This document shows, one piece after another, positions 36,079 to 43,941 of a DNA stretch of 64,000 nucleotides (its first letter is position 1; every line of letters starts with the position of its first letter). Source of the stretch: Hydrogenophaga palleronii_A (GTDB taxonomy: Bacteria > Pseudomonadota > Gammaproteobacteria > Burkholderiales > Burkholderiaceae_C); assembly GCF_031457455.1 (NCBI RefSeq), contig NZ_JAVDWU010000001.1, positions 558,001-622,000 on the forward strand, in the 5' to 3' direction. The notes beneath the pieces are model-generated. The model was given only the letters and a program-made list of their open reading frames with translations, was not told the origin of the DNA and made no database searches. Made by a program: the position numbers and the translations under genes.

Positions 36079-36864
36079 ATGACCCATTCGATGAAGCGCT
36101 TTTCGTTCCAACTGATTGCCAGCGGGATTGCGATGGCGTCGATGCTTGCCCCCTTGCAGGCGCAAGCCTTTCTTGGTGACGACGAAGCTCGCAGGGCCAT
36201 CATCGAGTTGCGTCAGCGGTTCGAAGCCAGTGAGGCCCGTCAGGCCAAATTGGCCGAAGAAGCGCGCTCGCAGGGCAACACAGGTCAACGAAGCCTGCTC
36301 GATCTGGCCAATCAGATTGAACAGCTCCGATCTGAAGTTGCCCATTTGCGGGGTCAGAATGAGCAGTTGGCGCGGGAGGTGTCGGAGCTGCAGCGCAAAC
36401 AGAAAGACGTGCAGTCGGGTCTCGAAGAGCGCCTGAAGCAGGTGGAGCCCTCGACGATCTCGCTGGATGGTCGCGATTTCACTGCGGCACCGGCCGAGCA
36501 GCGCGACTATGAGGCTGCCATGGCCGTGCTGCGGCGTTCGGAATTTCCTGCGGCAGCCTCTGCCTACGCCAGCTTTCTTCAGCGCTATCCAGAGAGCGGC
36601 TACACCCCATCGGTCCTGTATTGGCTGGGCAATGCCCAGTACGCGAACCGGGCCTACAAAGAGGCCATCGAAAGTCATCGGCGTCTGATTTCACAGTTTC
36701 CTGGTCATCAGCGCGTGCCTGAAGGCATGCTGGCACTCGCCAACAGTCAGGTGGAGATGAAAGACAGCAAGGCTGCGCGTCGTACTCTCGAAGATCTCGT
36801 GAAAATCCATCCCGGATCTGAAGCCGCCTCCGTGGCGCGCGAACGCCTCTCGCGCCTGCGTTAG
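36079..36864 (+). CDS. cpoB: cell division coordinator CpoB (YbgF)
   Basis: This 261-residue periplasmic protein couples Tol-Pal to peptidoglycan synthesis. The signal peptide has a hydrophobic core ending LQAQA. A coiled coil (about 30-115, heptad-rich with many Glu/Gln) precedes C-terminal TPR repeats containing DYEAAMAVLRRSEFPAAASAY and YWLGNAQYANRAYKEAI. I start at the ATG at 36079; the ATG at 36091 (MKRFSFQ) is equally good because neither has a clear ribosome-binding site. Translation may be coupled to pal. Confidence 0.93.
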   Translation: MTHSMKRFSFQLIASGIAMASMLAPLQAQAFLGDDEARRAIIELRQRFEASEARQAKLAEEARSQGNTGQRSLLDLANQIEQLRSEVAHLRGQNEQLAREVSELQRKQKDVQSGLEERLKQVEPSTISLDGRDFTAAPAEQRDYEAAMAVLRRSEFPAAASAYASFLQRYPESGYTPSVLYWLGNAQYANRAYKEAIESHRRLISQFPGHQRVPEGMLALANSQVEMKDSKAARRTLEDLVKIHPGSEAASVARERLSRLR

Positions 36865-36943
36865 TCCACGACACTTGTTGGGCAAGTGGTGGTAAATGGC
36901 CGCCGTAGCGGGCCCTCCTGGGCCTGCTCCTACAATGGCGCCC

Positions 36944-38056
36944 ATGGAAATCGACGAGCTCAATCAGCTGTACACATGGGTTCTCTGGGCAGCGTTTGCT
37001 GTCGCAGCTGCATTTGGCTTCATTGCCCAGCGCACGCATTTCTGCACGATGGGTGCCATCAGCGACATCGTGAACATGGGCGACTGGACCCGCATGCGCA
37101 TGTGGGGCATGGCGGTCGGTGTGGCCATGATCGGGTTCTACGGCATGGCAGCACTGGGCTGGATTGACCCCACGCAGACCATCTACACCTCGGGTCGGGT
37201 GCTCTGGTTGTCGGCGTTGTCCGGCGGCGCGCTGTTCGGGTTTGGCATGGTGCTCGCTTCAGGCTGTGGCAGCAAAACGCTGGTGCGCATTGGTGCGGGG
37301 AGCCTCAAGTCCCTCGTGGTGTTCTTTGTGATGGGGTTTGCGGCCTTCGCGACCCTGCGGGGCGTGGTGGCTGTGTGGCGTGACAGCACGGTTGATCAGG
37401 TTGTGTTCGATCTGGCTGCGGGTGGCGCAGTGCCGTTCTGGCTGTCCAGTGGGCTTGGCCTGAATCCCGCTGTCGCTGGCATCTCGGCTGCGCTGGTGAT
37501 CGGTGGGGGCTTGATCATCTGGGCGCTTGCGGGGACCGATTTCCGCACGGGCAACAACCTGCTCGCGGGGCTGGGTCTGGGAGCGGTCATCGTGGCCATG
37601 TGGTGGGTCAGTGGTTACCTGGGCTTTGTCCCCGAACACCCTGAGACGCTTGAGTCGATATATCTGGCCAGCAACTCACGGCGCATGGAGTCGCTCACCT
37701 TCACAGCGCCCATGGCCTACACATTGGATTGGATCATCTTCTACAGCGACTCCTCCAAGGTGCTCACATTTGGCGTGGTCACCGTGGCGGGCGTGCTGGT
37801 AGGGGCGTTGCTGTGTTCACTCATCGAGCGCAGCTTTCGGTGGGAGGGTTTTCACGGCACGCAAGACACGACCTTGCACCTGGTGGGCGCCGCGTGCATG
37901 GGTGTGGGTGGTGTGACGGCCTTGGGTTGTACGGTGGGGCAGGGCATGTCAGGGCTCTCCACGCTGAGCCTGTCCAGCATGATCGCTGTCTCCGGGATCG
38001 TGCTGGGGGCGGTTGGGGGGTTCCGTTTTCAGATGTGGCTGCTGGACCGGGAATGA
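36944..38056 (+). CDS. YeeE/YedE family (DUF395) sulfur-compound transporter
   Basis: This 370-residue integral membrane protein has about nine to ten helices. Characteristic cysteine motifs lie in helices: HFCTMGAISD near the N-terminus, GMVLASGCGSKTL in the middle, and GCTVGQGMSGLS near the C-terminus. YeeE/YedE proteins import thiosulfate or move other sulfur species, using these cysteines along the path. I start at the ATG at 36944 (MEIDELNQL). Its stop overlaps the tcdA start (ATGA), suggesting coupled translation. No TusA-like gene is adjacent. The exact substrate is not known. Confidence 0.88.
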   Translation: MEIDELNQLYTWVLWAAFAVAAAFGFIAQRTHFCTMGAISDIVNMGDWTRMRMWGMAVGVAMIGFYGMAALGWIDPTQTIYTSGRVLWLSALSGGALFGFGMVLASGCGSKTLVRIGAGSLKSLVVFFVMGFAAFATLRGVVAVWRDSTVDQVVFDLAAGGAVPFWLSSGLGLNPAVAGISAALVIGGGLIIWALAGTDFRTGNNLLAGLGLGAVIVAMWWVSGYLGFVPEHPETLESIYLASNSRRMESLTFTAPMAYTLDWIIFYSDSSKVLTFGVVTVAGVLVGALLCSLIERSFRWEGFHGTQDTTLHLVGAACMGVGGVTALGCTVGQGMSGLSTLSLSSMIAVSGIVLGAVGGFRFQMWLLDRE

Positions 38057-38892
38057 GCGACTTGGCCAAGGAGACTTTTGAGCGGCGTTTCGGAGGACTG
38101 CGCAGGCTCTATGGCGTTGACGGTGCACAACGCATTTTTGACGCACATGTGGCGGTGGTGGGTATCGGGGGAGTGGGCTCATGGGCAGTCGAGGCCCTGG
38201 CCCGCAGTGGCGTGCGCGAACTCACGCTTATCGACATGGACCATGTGTCCGAGTCAAACTTCAATCGGCAGATTCATGCCATGGAGCCTTCGCTGGGGCA
38301 AGCCAAGGTACAGGCCATGCGTGAACGCATCAACCACTTTCACCCTGGGTGCAAGATCAACGTCATCGATGATTTCGTGACACCGGAGAACTGGCCAGCC
38401 CTGTTGTATGAGGGGGCGAGTCTGGATGGTCAGCGGCCCTTAGAGTCTTTTGCACTGATAGATGCCTGCGATCAGGTGAGGGCCAAGACGGTCATGGCCG
38501 CATGGGCGCTCGCGCACAACGTGCCTTTCGTGACTGTGGGAGCAGCGGGCGGCAAGCGCGAATCACAGTGGGTGGAGGTGGTCGATCTTGCCGAAGTCAC
38601 GCACGATCCGCTGCTGGCCAAGCTCCGGTACGGGCTGCGTCGCTATCATGAAGGTGCTCGCACGGGTCGAATGGGCGTTGCTTGTGTGTGCAGCCGGGAA
38701 GCTGTGGCTCCACCAGATGCGTCGTGTGGTATCTCGGCAGTGGATGGTTCGTTGAACTGTCACGGTTATGGCTCGTCGGTGAGTGTGACAGCGACTTTCG
38801 GTATGTGCGCGGCGGGCTGGGCAATGAATGCGTTGACCAGGGCTGCACGAAAATCTGTGGCGGTTGAAAAAGCGTTCACAATGACGCTATAA
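38053..38892 (+). CDS. tcdA: tRNA threonylcarbamoyladenosine dehydratase (TcdA/CsdL)
   Basis: This 279-residue E1-like enzyme uses ATP to cyclise t6A37 to ct6A37 in tRNAs reading ANN codons. It has the nucleotide loop GIGGVGSW (37-44), IDMDHVSESNFNRQ, and GAAGGKRESQW in place of a zinc-knuckle region. VACVCSREA and a hydrophobic C-terminus are also present. The start ATG at 38053 overlaps the YeeE stop. Its stop codon TAA is part of the -10 box of the tRNA promoter, and two tRNA-Lys genes follow, both natural targets of this enzyme. Confidence 0.93.
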   Translation: MSDLAKETFERRFGGLRRLYGVDGAQRIFDAHVAVVGIGGVGSWAVEALARSGVRELTLIDMDHVSESNFNRQIHAMEPSLGQAKVQAMRERINHFHPGCKINVIDDFVTPENWPALLYEGASLDGQRPLESFALIDACDQVRAKTVMAAWALAHNVPFVTVGAAGGKRESQWVEVVDLAEVTHDPLLAKLRYGLRRYHEGARTGRMGVACVCSREAVAPPDASCGISAVDGSLNCHGYGSSVSVTATFGMCAAGWAMNALTRAARKSVAVEKAFTMTL

Positions 38893-38893
38893 T
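38864..38893 (+). promoter_or_regulatory. promoter of the tRNA-Lys pair
   Basis: TTGAAA (38864-38869) and TATAAT (38888-38893), separated by 18 bases, form a near-consensus sigma-70 promoter inside the end of tcdA. The -10 box includes the tcdA stop codon. Transcription would begin about 38900, some 65 bases before the first tRNA. Confidence 0.75.
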
Positions 38894-38966
38894 TTGAGGC
38901 TTGGCGCAGTAGTCAATAGACGAAAAGAGATTTTCCGTTCGTCTTCATGTTCGCGGCAAAACCCTT

Positions 38967-39042
38967 GGGGCGTTAGCTCAGTTGGTAGAGCAGCGGACTC
39001 TTAATCCGTAGGTCGAGTGTTCGAGTCACTCACGCCCCACCA
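38967..39042 (+). tRNA. tRNA-Lys (anticodon CTT)
   Basis: This 76-base cloverleaf has acceptor GGGGCGT/ACGCCCC, a D arm with AGCTCAGTTGGTAGAGC, anticodon loop CTCTTAA and T loop TTCGAGT. CCA is encoded. It reads AAG codons. Confidence 0.96.
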
Positions 39043-39079
39043 TCCCCCGGACGGTGCGGGGAACAAGGTTTGTTTTGAT

Positions 39080-39155
39080 GGGACGTTAGCTCAGTTGGTA
39101 GAGCAGCGGACTTTTAATCCGTTGGTCGGCAGTTCGAGCCTGCCACGTCCTACCA
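39080..39155 (+). tRNA. tRNA-Lys (anticodon TTT)
   Basis: This 76-base cloverleaf has acceptor GGGACGT/ACGTCCT (one G-U pair), the same D arm as its neighbour, anticodon loop CTTTTAA and encoded CCA. It reads AAA and AAG. It lies 37 bases after the first gene and is probably cut from the same transcript. Confidence 0.96.
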
Positions 39156-39163
39156 AAAACGTG

Positions 39164-39193
39164 AAGCCCTGGTCGCAAGACCAGGGCTTTTTC
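39164..39193 (+). terminator. terminator of the tRNA-Lys unit
   Basis: A perfect 11-base stem AAGCCCTGGTC/GACCAGGGCTT with a GCAA tetraloop is followed by a T-run. Confidence 0.9.
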
Positions 39194-39377
39194 GTTTCTC
39201 GGGCACGGTGCGACCACCGCGTCGTTCTTGTAAGGGGCGCTCATTTGGGCGCGCGTGAACATGGCAGGGCGAACCGTCCTCAGCCTGCCCCGGTAGGCGC
39301 TGCGCAGAGCCAGCGTTCAGGGGTGAGAGAGCGCCAATGGCCCTTCATCAAAATGCTGGCGCCGGCCCTCATGACAC

Positions 39378-41165
39378 TCAGAGTATCTCGCTGGCGAAAT
39401 CGGCAAGCCTTGAACGCTCGCCGCGCGCCAAGGTGATGTGCCCCCCATGCGGCCAGCCCTTGAAACGGTCCACGGCATAGGTCAGGCCTGATGAGCCTTC
39501 CGTGAGATAGGGGGTGTCGATCTGGGCCAGGTTGCCCATGCAGATGATCTTGGTGCCCGGGCCGGCGCGGGTGATCAGCGTCTTCATCTGCTTGGGTGTG
39601 AGGTTTTGCGCTTCGTCGATGATCACGTACTTGTTCATGAACGTGCGGCCTCGCATGAAATTCATGCTCTTGACCTTGATGCGGCTGCGGATGAGCTCAT
39701 TGGTGGCGGCGCGGCCCCATTCGCCGGCATTGCCGCCATCGCCCTTGGCAAGAAACTCCAGGTTGTCGTCCAGCGCGCCCATCCAGGGGCCCATTTTTTC
39801 TTCTTCTGTGCCAGGCAGGAAACCAATGTCTTCGCCCACGCTGACGGTGGCGCGGGTCATGATGATTTCGGTGTAGCGGCGGTCGTCCAGCACCTGGGTC
39901 AGGCCGCTGGCCAGGGCCATCAGCGTCTTACCGGTACCTGCCGTACCCGCGAGCGTGACGAAGTCGATCTCCGGATCCATCAGCAAGTTGAGCGCGAAGT
40001 TCTGCTCGCGGTTTCGGCTGGTGACGCCCCACACCGCGTTCTTCAGGTGGGTGAAGTCCTTGAGCGTCTTCAAGACCGCCGTCTTGTCGCGGATTTCGGT
40101 CACGCGGGCGTAGAGCGATGGCTCGCCGGGCGCCTCGAAGTACACAAACTGGTTGATGTAAAACTGCCCCACCGCCGGTCCGCTCACACGGTAGAAGGTG
40201 TGGCTGCCGCTTTGCCAGCTCTCGATGGTTTTGCTCTGGCGGGTCCAGAAATCCTGAGGAAGCGCCAGCGCGCCGGCATACAGCAGATCGCCATCTTCCA
40301 GGGTCTTGTCGTTTTGATAGTCTTCAGCCGCCAGGCCCAGGGCGCGGGCCTTGACCCGCATATTGATGTCCTTGGAAACCAGAATCACTTCCCGCTGGGG
40401 AAACTTGTCCCGCAGCGCATGCACCACGCCCAGGATCTGATTGTCCGCCTTGCCTTGAGGCAGGCTGGACGGCAACTCGCTGTCCAATGGCTCTGTCTGG
40501 AAAAACAGCGAGCCTCGGGCGGACTGGTGGCCTGTGGCAGACAGCTTGAGTCCCTTGGTGAGGTCAGCGCCCTGCTGGGCCACCAACGCGTCCAGGGTGC
40601 GGCTGGTTTGTCGACCGTTTCGGGCAACTTCCGTCATGCCCTTCTTGTGGCCATCCAGCTCTTCCAGCACGATCATCGGAAGAAAGATGTCGTGTTCTTC
40701 AAACTGGAAAAGACTGATCGGATCGTGCAGCAGCACGTTCGTGTCGAGCACAAAGAGACGGCTGATACCGTTGATGGTGGCTTTGTTGCGACCCGTACGA
40801 CGGTTGCTGGCGACGGGCGAGACAACGGGTGCCGGCACCGGGGGGCGTGCGTCGGCAGGCTTCTGACTCTTGCCTTCGACAGGCATGGGCGCCATGGATG
40901 GCACCACCGCAGGCATTGCACCGCGTTTTGAACGGGCTTGGTCGCGTTCCGGCGCTTGTTCGCCCTTTCGCGACCTGGATCTGCTGTCCCGGCGGGGCTC
41001 AGAGCCCCTGGCGGCTTCCGTTTTATGGGATACCTCGGAAGAAGTCGGGGCTGCCGCAGGAATGGCATCGAGCACCACTTCAAAAAGATCTTCGGCTGCT
41101 TTGAGGCTGTAGGACTCGGGTGAGAGAAGGGCGGCGCGTTTGGTGGGGGCGGGTGGCAGTGGCAT
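39378..41165 (-). CDS. PIN-PhoH ATPase (PhoH2-like)
   Basis: This 595-residue fusion protein has a disordered N-terminal extension (1-130, rich in Arg, Ser, Pro and Ala). A PIN nuclease domain follows (about 135-270), with acidic residues in LFVLDTNVLLHDP (Asp141), VLEELDGHKKG and VSKDINMRVKA. The PhoH ATPase domain (about 385-595) has Walker A GTAGTGKT and Walker B VIIDEAQNLTPKQMK. Proteins of this type have been shown in actinobacteria to be RNA helicase/nucleases, often with a toxin-like PhoAT arrangement. Here no small antitoxin frame is evident upstream; a terminator and bcp lie there. Confidence 0.92.
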   Translation of the reverse strand: MPLPPAPTKRAALLSPESYSLKAAEDLFEVVLDAIPAAAPTSSEVSHKTEAARGSEPRRDSRSRSRKGEQAPERDQARSKRGAMPAVVPSMAPMPVEGKSQKPADARPPVPAPVVSPVASNRRTGRNKATINGISRLFVLDTNVLLHDPISLFQFEEHDIFLPMIVLEELDGHKKGMTEVARNGRQTSRTLDALVAQQGADLTKGLKLSATGHQSARGSLFFQTEPLDSELPSSLPQGKADNQILGVVHALRDKFPQREVILVSKDINMRVKARALGLAAEDYQNDKTLEDGDLLYAGALALPQDFWTRQSKTIESWQSGSHTFYRVSGPAVGQFYINQFVYFEAPGEPSLYARVTEIRDKTAVLKTLKDFTHLKNAVWGVTSRNREQNFALNLLMDPEIDFVTLAGTAGTGKTLMALASGLTQVLDDRRYTEIIMTRATVSVGEDIGFLPGTEEEKMGPWMGALDDNLEFLAKGDGGNAGEWGRAATNELIRSRIKVKSMNFMRGRTFMNKYVIIDEAQNLTPKQMKTLITRAGPGTKIICMGNLAQIDTPYLTEGSSGLTYAVDRFKGWPHGGHITLARGERSRLADFASEIL

Positions 41166-41200
41166 GGAATGGGGTGGTGTTCAGCGAGACGCCAGAAAAC

Positions 41201-41231
41201 AAAAAGCCGCCGGGCTAACCGGGCGGCTTTC
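41201..41231 (-). terminator. terminator of bcp (minus strand)
   Basis: On the minus strand the stem AAAGCCGCC/GGCGGCTTT is followed by TTGTTTT. It separates bcp from the PIN-PhoH gene. Confidence 0.8.
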
Positions 41232-41351
41232 AGAGCTGCTTGAGGATGGGCAAGAAGGCGATGCGGAAGGACTTCCTAACGTCATGAAATCATTATGCAC
41301 GAGTCATGTGACCGTACCCTAGCCCCCGGCAACCACACGGAACGCGGGTCG

Positions 41352-41828
41352 TCAGGCGGCTTTTTTGAGTGCCTTGACGGCTTTGAGAACGTCTTCCACA
41401 TGGCCAGGGACCTTCAGGCCACGCCATTCCTGCTTGAGCACACCGTCGGGACCCACGAGGAAAGTGCTGCGCTCAATGCCTTTGACCTTCTTGCCGTACA
41501 TGATCTTGTTCTTGACCACGCCGAACATGTGGCACATTTTCTCTTCGGTGTCTGCAATCAGCTCAAACGGCAGTTCGAGTTTGGTCTTGAAGTCGTCGTG
41601 GGACTTCATGTTGTCGCGCGAGACGCCAAACACCTGCGCCCCCGCTTTCACGAAGTCCTTGTACTTGTCGCGAAACTGCATGGCCTCGGTCGTGCACCCG
41701 GGCGTATTGTCCTTTGGATAAAAATAGAGCACGATGGTCTGACCCAGGTGCGTTTGATTGCTGACCTTGAGGCCGCCTGTGGCCAGCGCTTCAAATTCGG
41801 GAATGGGTTTGTTGACAACGACTGCCAT
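41352..41828 (-). CDS. bcp: thioredoxin-dependent peroxiredoxin, Bcp/PrxQ family
   Basis: This 158-residue peroxidase reduces hydrogen and alkyl peroxides. The peroxidatic cysteine is Cys45 in YPKDNTPGCTTEAMQFRD. The resolving cysteine of the usual CxxxxC spacing (Cys50 in E. coli Bcp) is replaced by Gln or Met, leaving only Cys99 (EKMCHMFG) as another cysteine. The enzyme may therefore work as a 1-Cys type or use Cys99. No signal peptide is present. It is a single gene with a terminator downstream. Confidence 0.93.
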   Translation of the reverse strand: MAVVVNKPIPEFEALATGGLKVSNQTHLGQTIVLYFYPKDNTPGCTTEAMQFRDKYKDFVKAGAQVFGVSRDNMKSHDDFKTKLELPFELIADTEEKMCHMFGVVKNKIMYGKKVKGIERSTFLVGPDGVLKQEWRGLKVPGHVEDVLKAVKALKKAA

Positions 41829-42010
41829 ACTGCGTGAGCCCCTGACATAAGTTGGTGGTGATTCGTTGGCTTCCCAGCTGCTTCATGATCTTGCTTTTGC
41901 CGGTTGGCAAACGGAGTCATGGCAGGAAACAATCGGCTATTTTACTCTGAACTGACAAGTCGCGGCTGTCGCGTCCGGTCACCCCTGCCGCGGCCATCGT
42001 TTGACGCCTG

Positions 42011-42424
42011 TCATTCATCCCCGGAGACCAAGTCTCCCGTGTCACTGCCTTCAATCAGCAAGGCCGCGAGCACTCTGCGACCTTCGCCTGCCAGGATGTT
42101 GAAGGTGCGGCAGGCGGCCTGGGTATCCATGGTCTCGACCCCGATGCCCCGGTTGATCAGGCTTTGCAGCAGGGCGGGGCGCACGAAGCGCAGGCGTTTT
42201 CCACTGCCAAAAATGACCAGTTCGGGCGGCGAGTCCATCAATTTCAGCAGCGACGCGAAGTGCCCGGCGTCCAGTTCGTCGTGCGCGCTGCAGCGCCAGT
42301 CGATGCGCTCGCCACTGGAGGCCAGTACCACGCTCCGGCTCAAGCGCTCGCCATTCACGGCGATCCAGCCGTCGCCGTAAGCGGTGACGGTGTTGGCATC
42401 GGGTTTGTCGGCGTGGAGTTTCAT
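42011..42424 (-). CDS. Mth938-like domain protein (DUF498)
   Basis: This 137-residue protein starts at the ATG at 42424 with TGGGAA 7 bases upstream. Segments GDGWIAVNGERLSRSVVL, PELVIFGSGKRLRFV and GIGVETMDTQAACRTFNIL followed by AGEGRRVLAALLIE match the Mth938/DUF498 fold (NDUFAF3-related). That family has unknown biochemical function in bacteria. It is divergent from the alaA-type aminotransferase with about 170 bases between them; the region must hold both promoters. Confidence 0.85.
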   Translation of the reverse strand: MKLHADKPDANTVTAYGDGWIAVNGERLSRSVVLASSGERIDWRCSAHDELDAGHFASLLKLMDSPPELVIFGSGKRLRFVRPALLQSLINRGIGVETMDTQAACRTFNILAGEGRRVLAALLIEGSDTGDLVSGDE

Positions 42425-42595
42425 CAAAAATTCCCAAGGCACAGGGCGGTGTGTCGGCAGGCTTCATGCACCGAATACGGTGCCGAACTGTGTTCAAATT
42501 ACAGGTTTTCCCAAGCGCAGCAGGCTTGAATATAGCGGTCCGGGTCCGCCCCCAAACTGTTGCAGACATTCTCACTGCCCCATGCGGGAGGGACT

Positions 42596-43825
42596 TTGAA
42601 GACCATCCAGAAATCCGCCAAGCTGGCCAACGTTTGTTACGACATCCGGGGTCCCATCATGGACGCCGCGCGCCAGATGGAAGAAGAGGGGCACAAGATC
42701 ATCCGGCTCAACATCGGCAATCTCGCGGTGTTCGGCTTTGATGCCCCGGAAGAAATCCAGCAGGACATGATCCGCAACCTGCCGAATTCGGCGGGCTATT
42801 CCGACAGCAAAGGCATTTTCGCGGCGCGCAAGGCGGTCATGCACGAAACCCAGAAGCAGGGCATCAAGGGCGTCACGCTCGACGATATTTATCTGGGTAA
42901 CGGCGCGAGCGAGCTGATCGTCATGGCGACCAATGCCCTGCTCGACGATGGTGACGAGTTGCTGCTGCCCGCACCGGACTACCCCCTGTGGACGGCAGCG
43001 GTAAGCCTCTCCGGCGGCACGCCGGTGCATTACATGTGCGAAGAAGCCAATGGCTGGATGCCCGATCTGGACGACATTCGCCGCAAGATCACGCCGGCCA
43101 CCAAAGGCATTGTGGTCATCAACCCGAACAATCCAACCGGTGCGCTCTACTCGGACGAGCTGCTCCGCGCCATTGTCGAGATTGCCCGCGAGCACGGGCT
43201 GGTGATTTTTGCCGACGAGGTCTACGACAAGGTGCTGTACGACGGCGCCAGGCACACGGCGATTGCCAGCCTGTCGGACGACGTGCTCACCCTGACCTTC
43301 AATTCGCTGTCCAAGAGCTACCGCTCCTGTGGCTATCGCGCCGGCTGGATGATTGTCTCGGGCGACAAGAAACCAGCCAAGGACTACATCGAGGGCCTGA
43401 ACATGCTCTCGAACATGCGCCTGTGTGCCAATGTGCCGGGGCAGTGGGCGATTCAAACGGCACTTGGGGGCTACCAGAGCATCAATGACCTGGTCTGTGA
43501 GGGCGGCCGATTGCGCCGGCAACGTGACCTGGCTTATGAGCTGATCACCGCCATTCCCGGCGTGACCTGCGTCAAACCGTCGGCGGCACTCTACATGTTC
43601 CCCAAGTTGGACCCCAAGGTCTACCCGGTGGAAGACGATCAGCAGATGTTCCTGGAGCTCTTGCAGGAAACCCGTGTGATGCTGGTACAGGGCTCGGGTT
43701 TCAATTACCCGGACAACCAGCATTTCCGCATCGTGTTCCTTCCTCACGAGGACGATTTGCGTGAAGCGATCGGGCGGGTGGCCAGGTTCCTTGAAGGTTG
43801 GCGCAAGCGGCATGGCACCGCCTGA
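42596..43825 (+). CDS. alaA: PLP-dependent aminotransferase, AlaA type
   Basis: This 409-residue class I aminotransferase makes alanine from glutamate and pyruvate in E. coli. The start is a TTG at 42596, directly after GGGAGGGAC, giving MKTIQKSAKLANVCYDIRG, the family N-terminus. It has NPNNPTGALYS, FADEVYDKVLYDG and the PLP lysine in NSLSKSYRSCGYRAGW. Its placement before hom and thrC in the same direction suggests an amino-acid synthesis cluster. AlaA rather than AlaC is chosen on sequence style. Confidence 0.88.
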   Translation: MKTIQKSAKLANVCYDIRGPIMDAARQMEEEGHKIIRLNIGNLAVFGFDAPEEIQQDMIRNLPNSAGYSDSKGIFAARKAVMHETQKQGIKGVTLDDIYLGNGASELIVMATNALLDDGDELLLPAPDYPLWTAAVSLSGGTPVHYMCEEANGWMPDLDDIRRKITPATKGIVVINPNNPTGALYSDELLRAIVEIAREHGLVIFADEVYDKVLYDGARHTAIASLSDDVLTLTFNSLSKSYRSCGYRAGWMIVSGDKKPAKDYIEGLNMLSNMRLCANVPGQWAIQTALGGYQSINDLVCEGGRLRRQRDLAYELITAIPGVTCVKPSAALYMFPKLDPKVYPVEDDQQMFLELLQETRVMLVQGSGFNYPDNQHFRIVFLPHEDDLREAIGRVARFLEGWRKRHGTA

Positions 43826-43941
43826 AGAGGCATCATTTCGCGCCGAAATGGCCATCAGTGCGGCATCGTCTCCCGTCTGGCCTTGATTGGGGACAACTGG
43901 GGGGCATCGGTGTCCCGTCTGTTTAATTGAATGAGAGAAGC

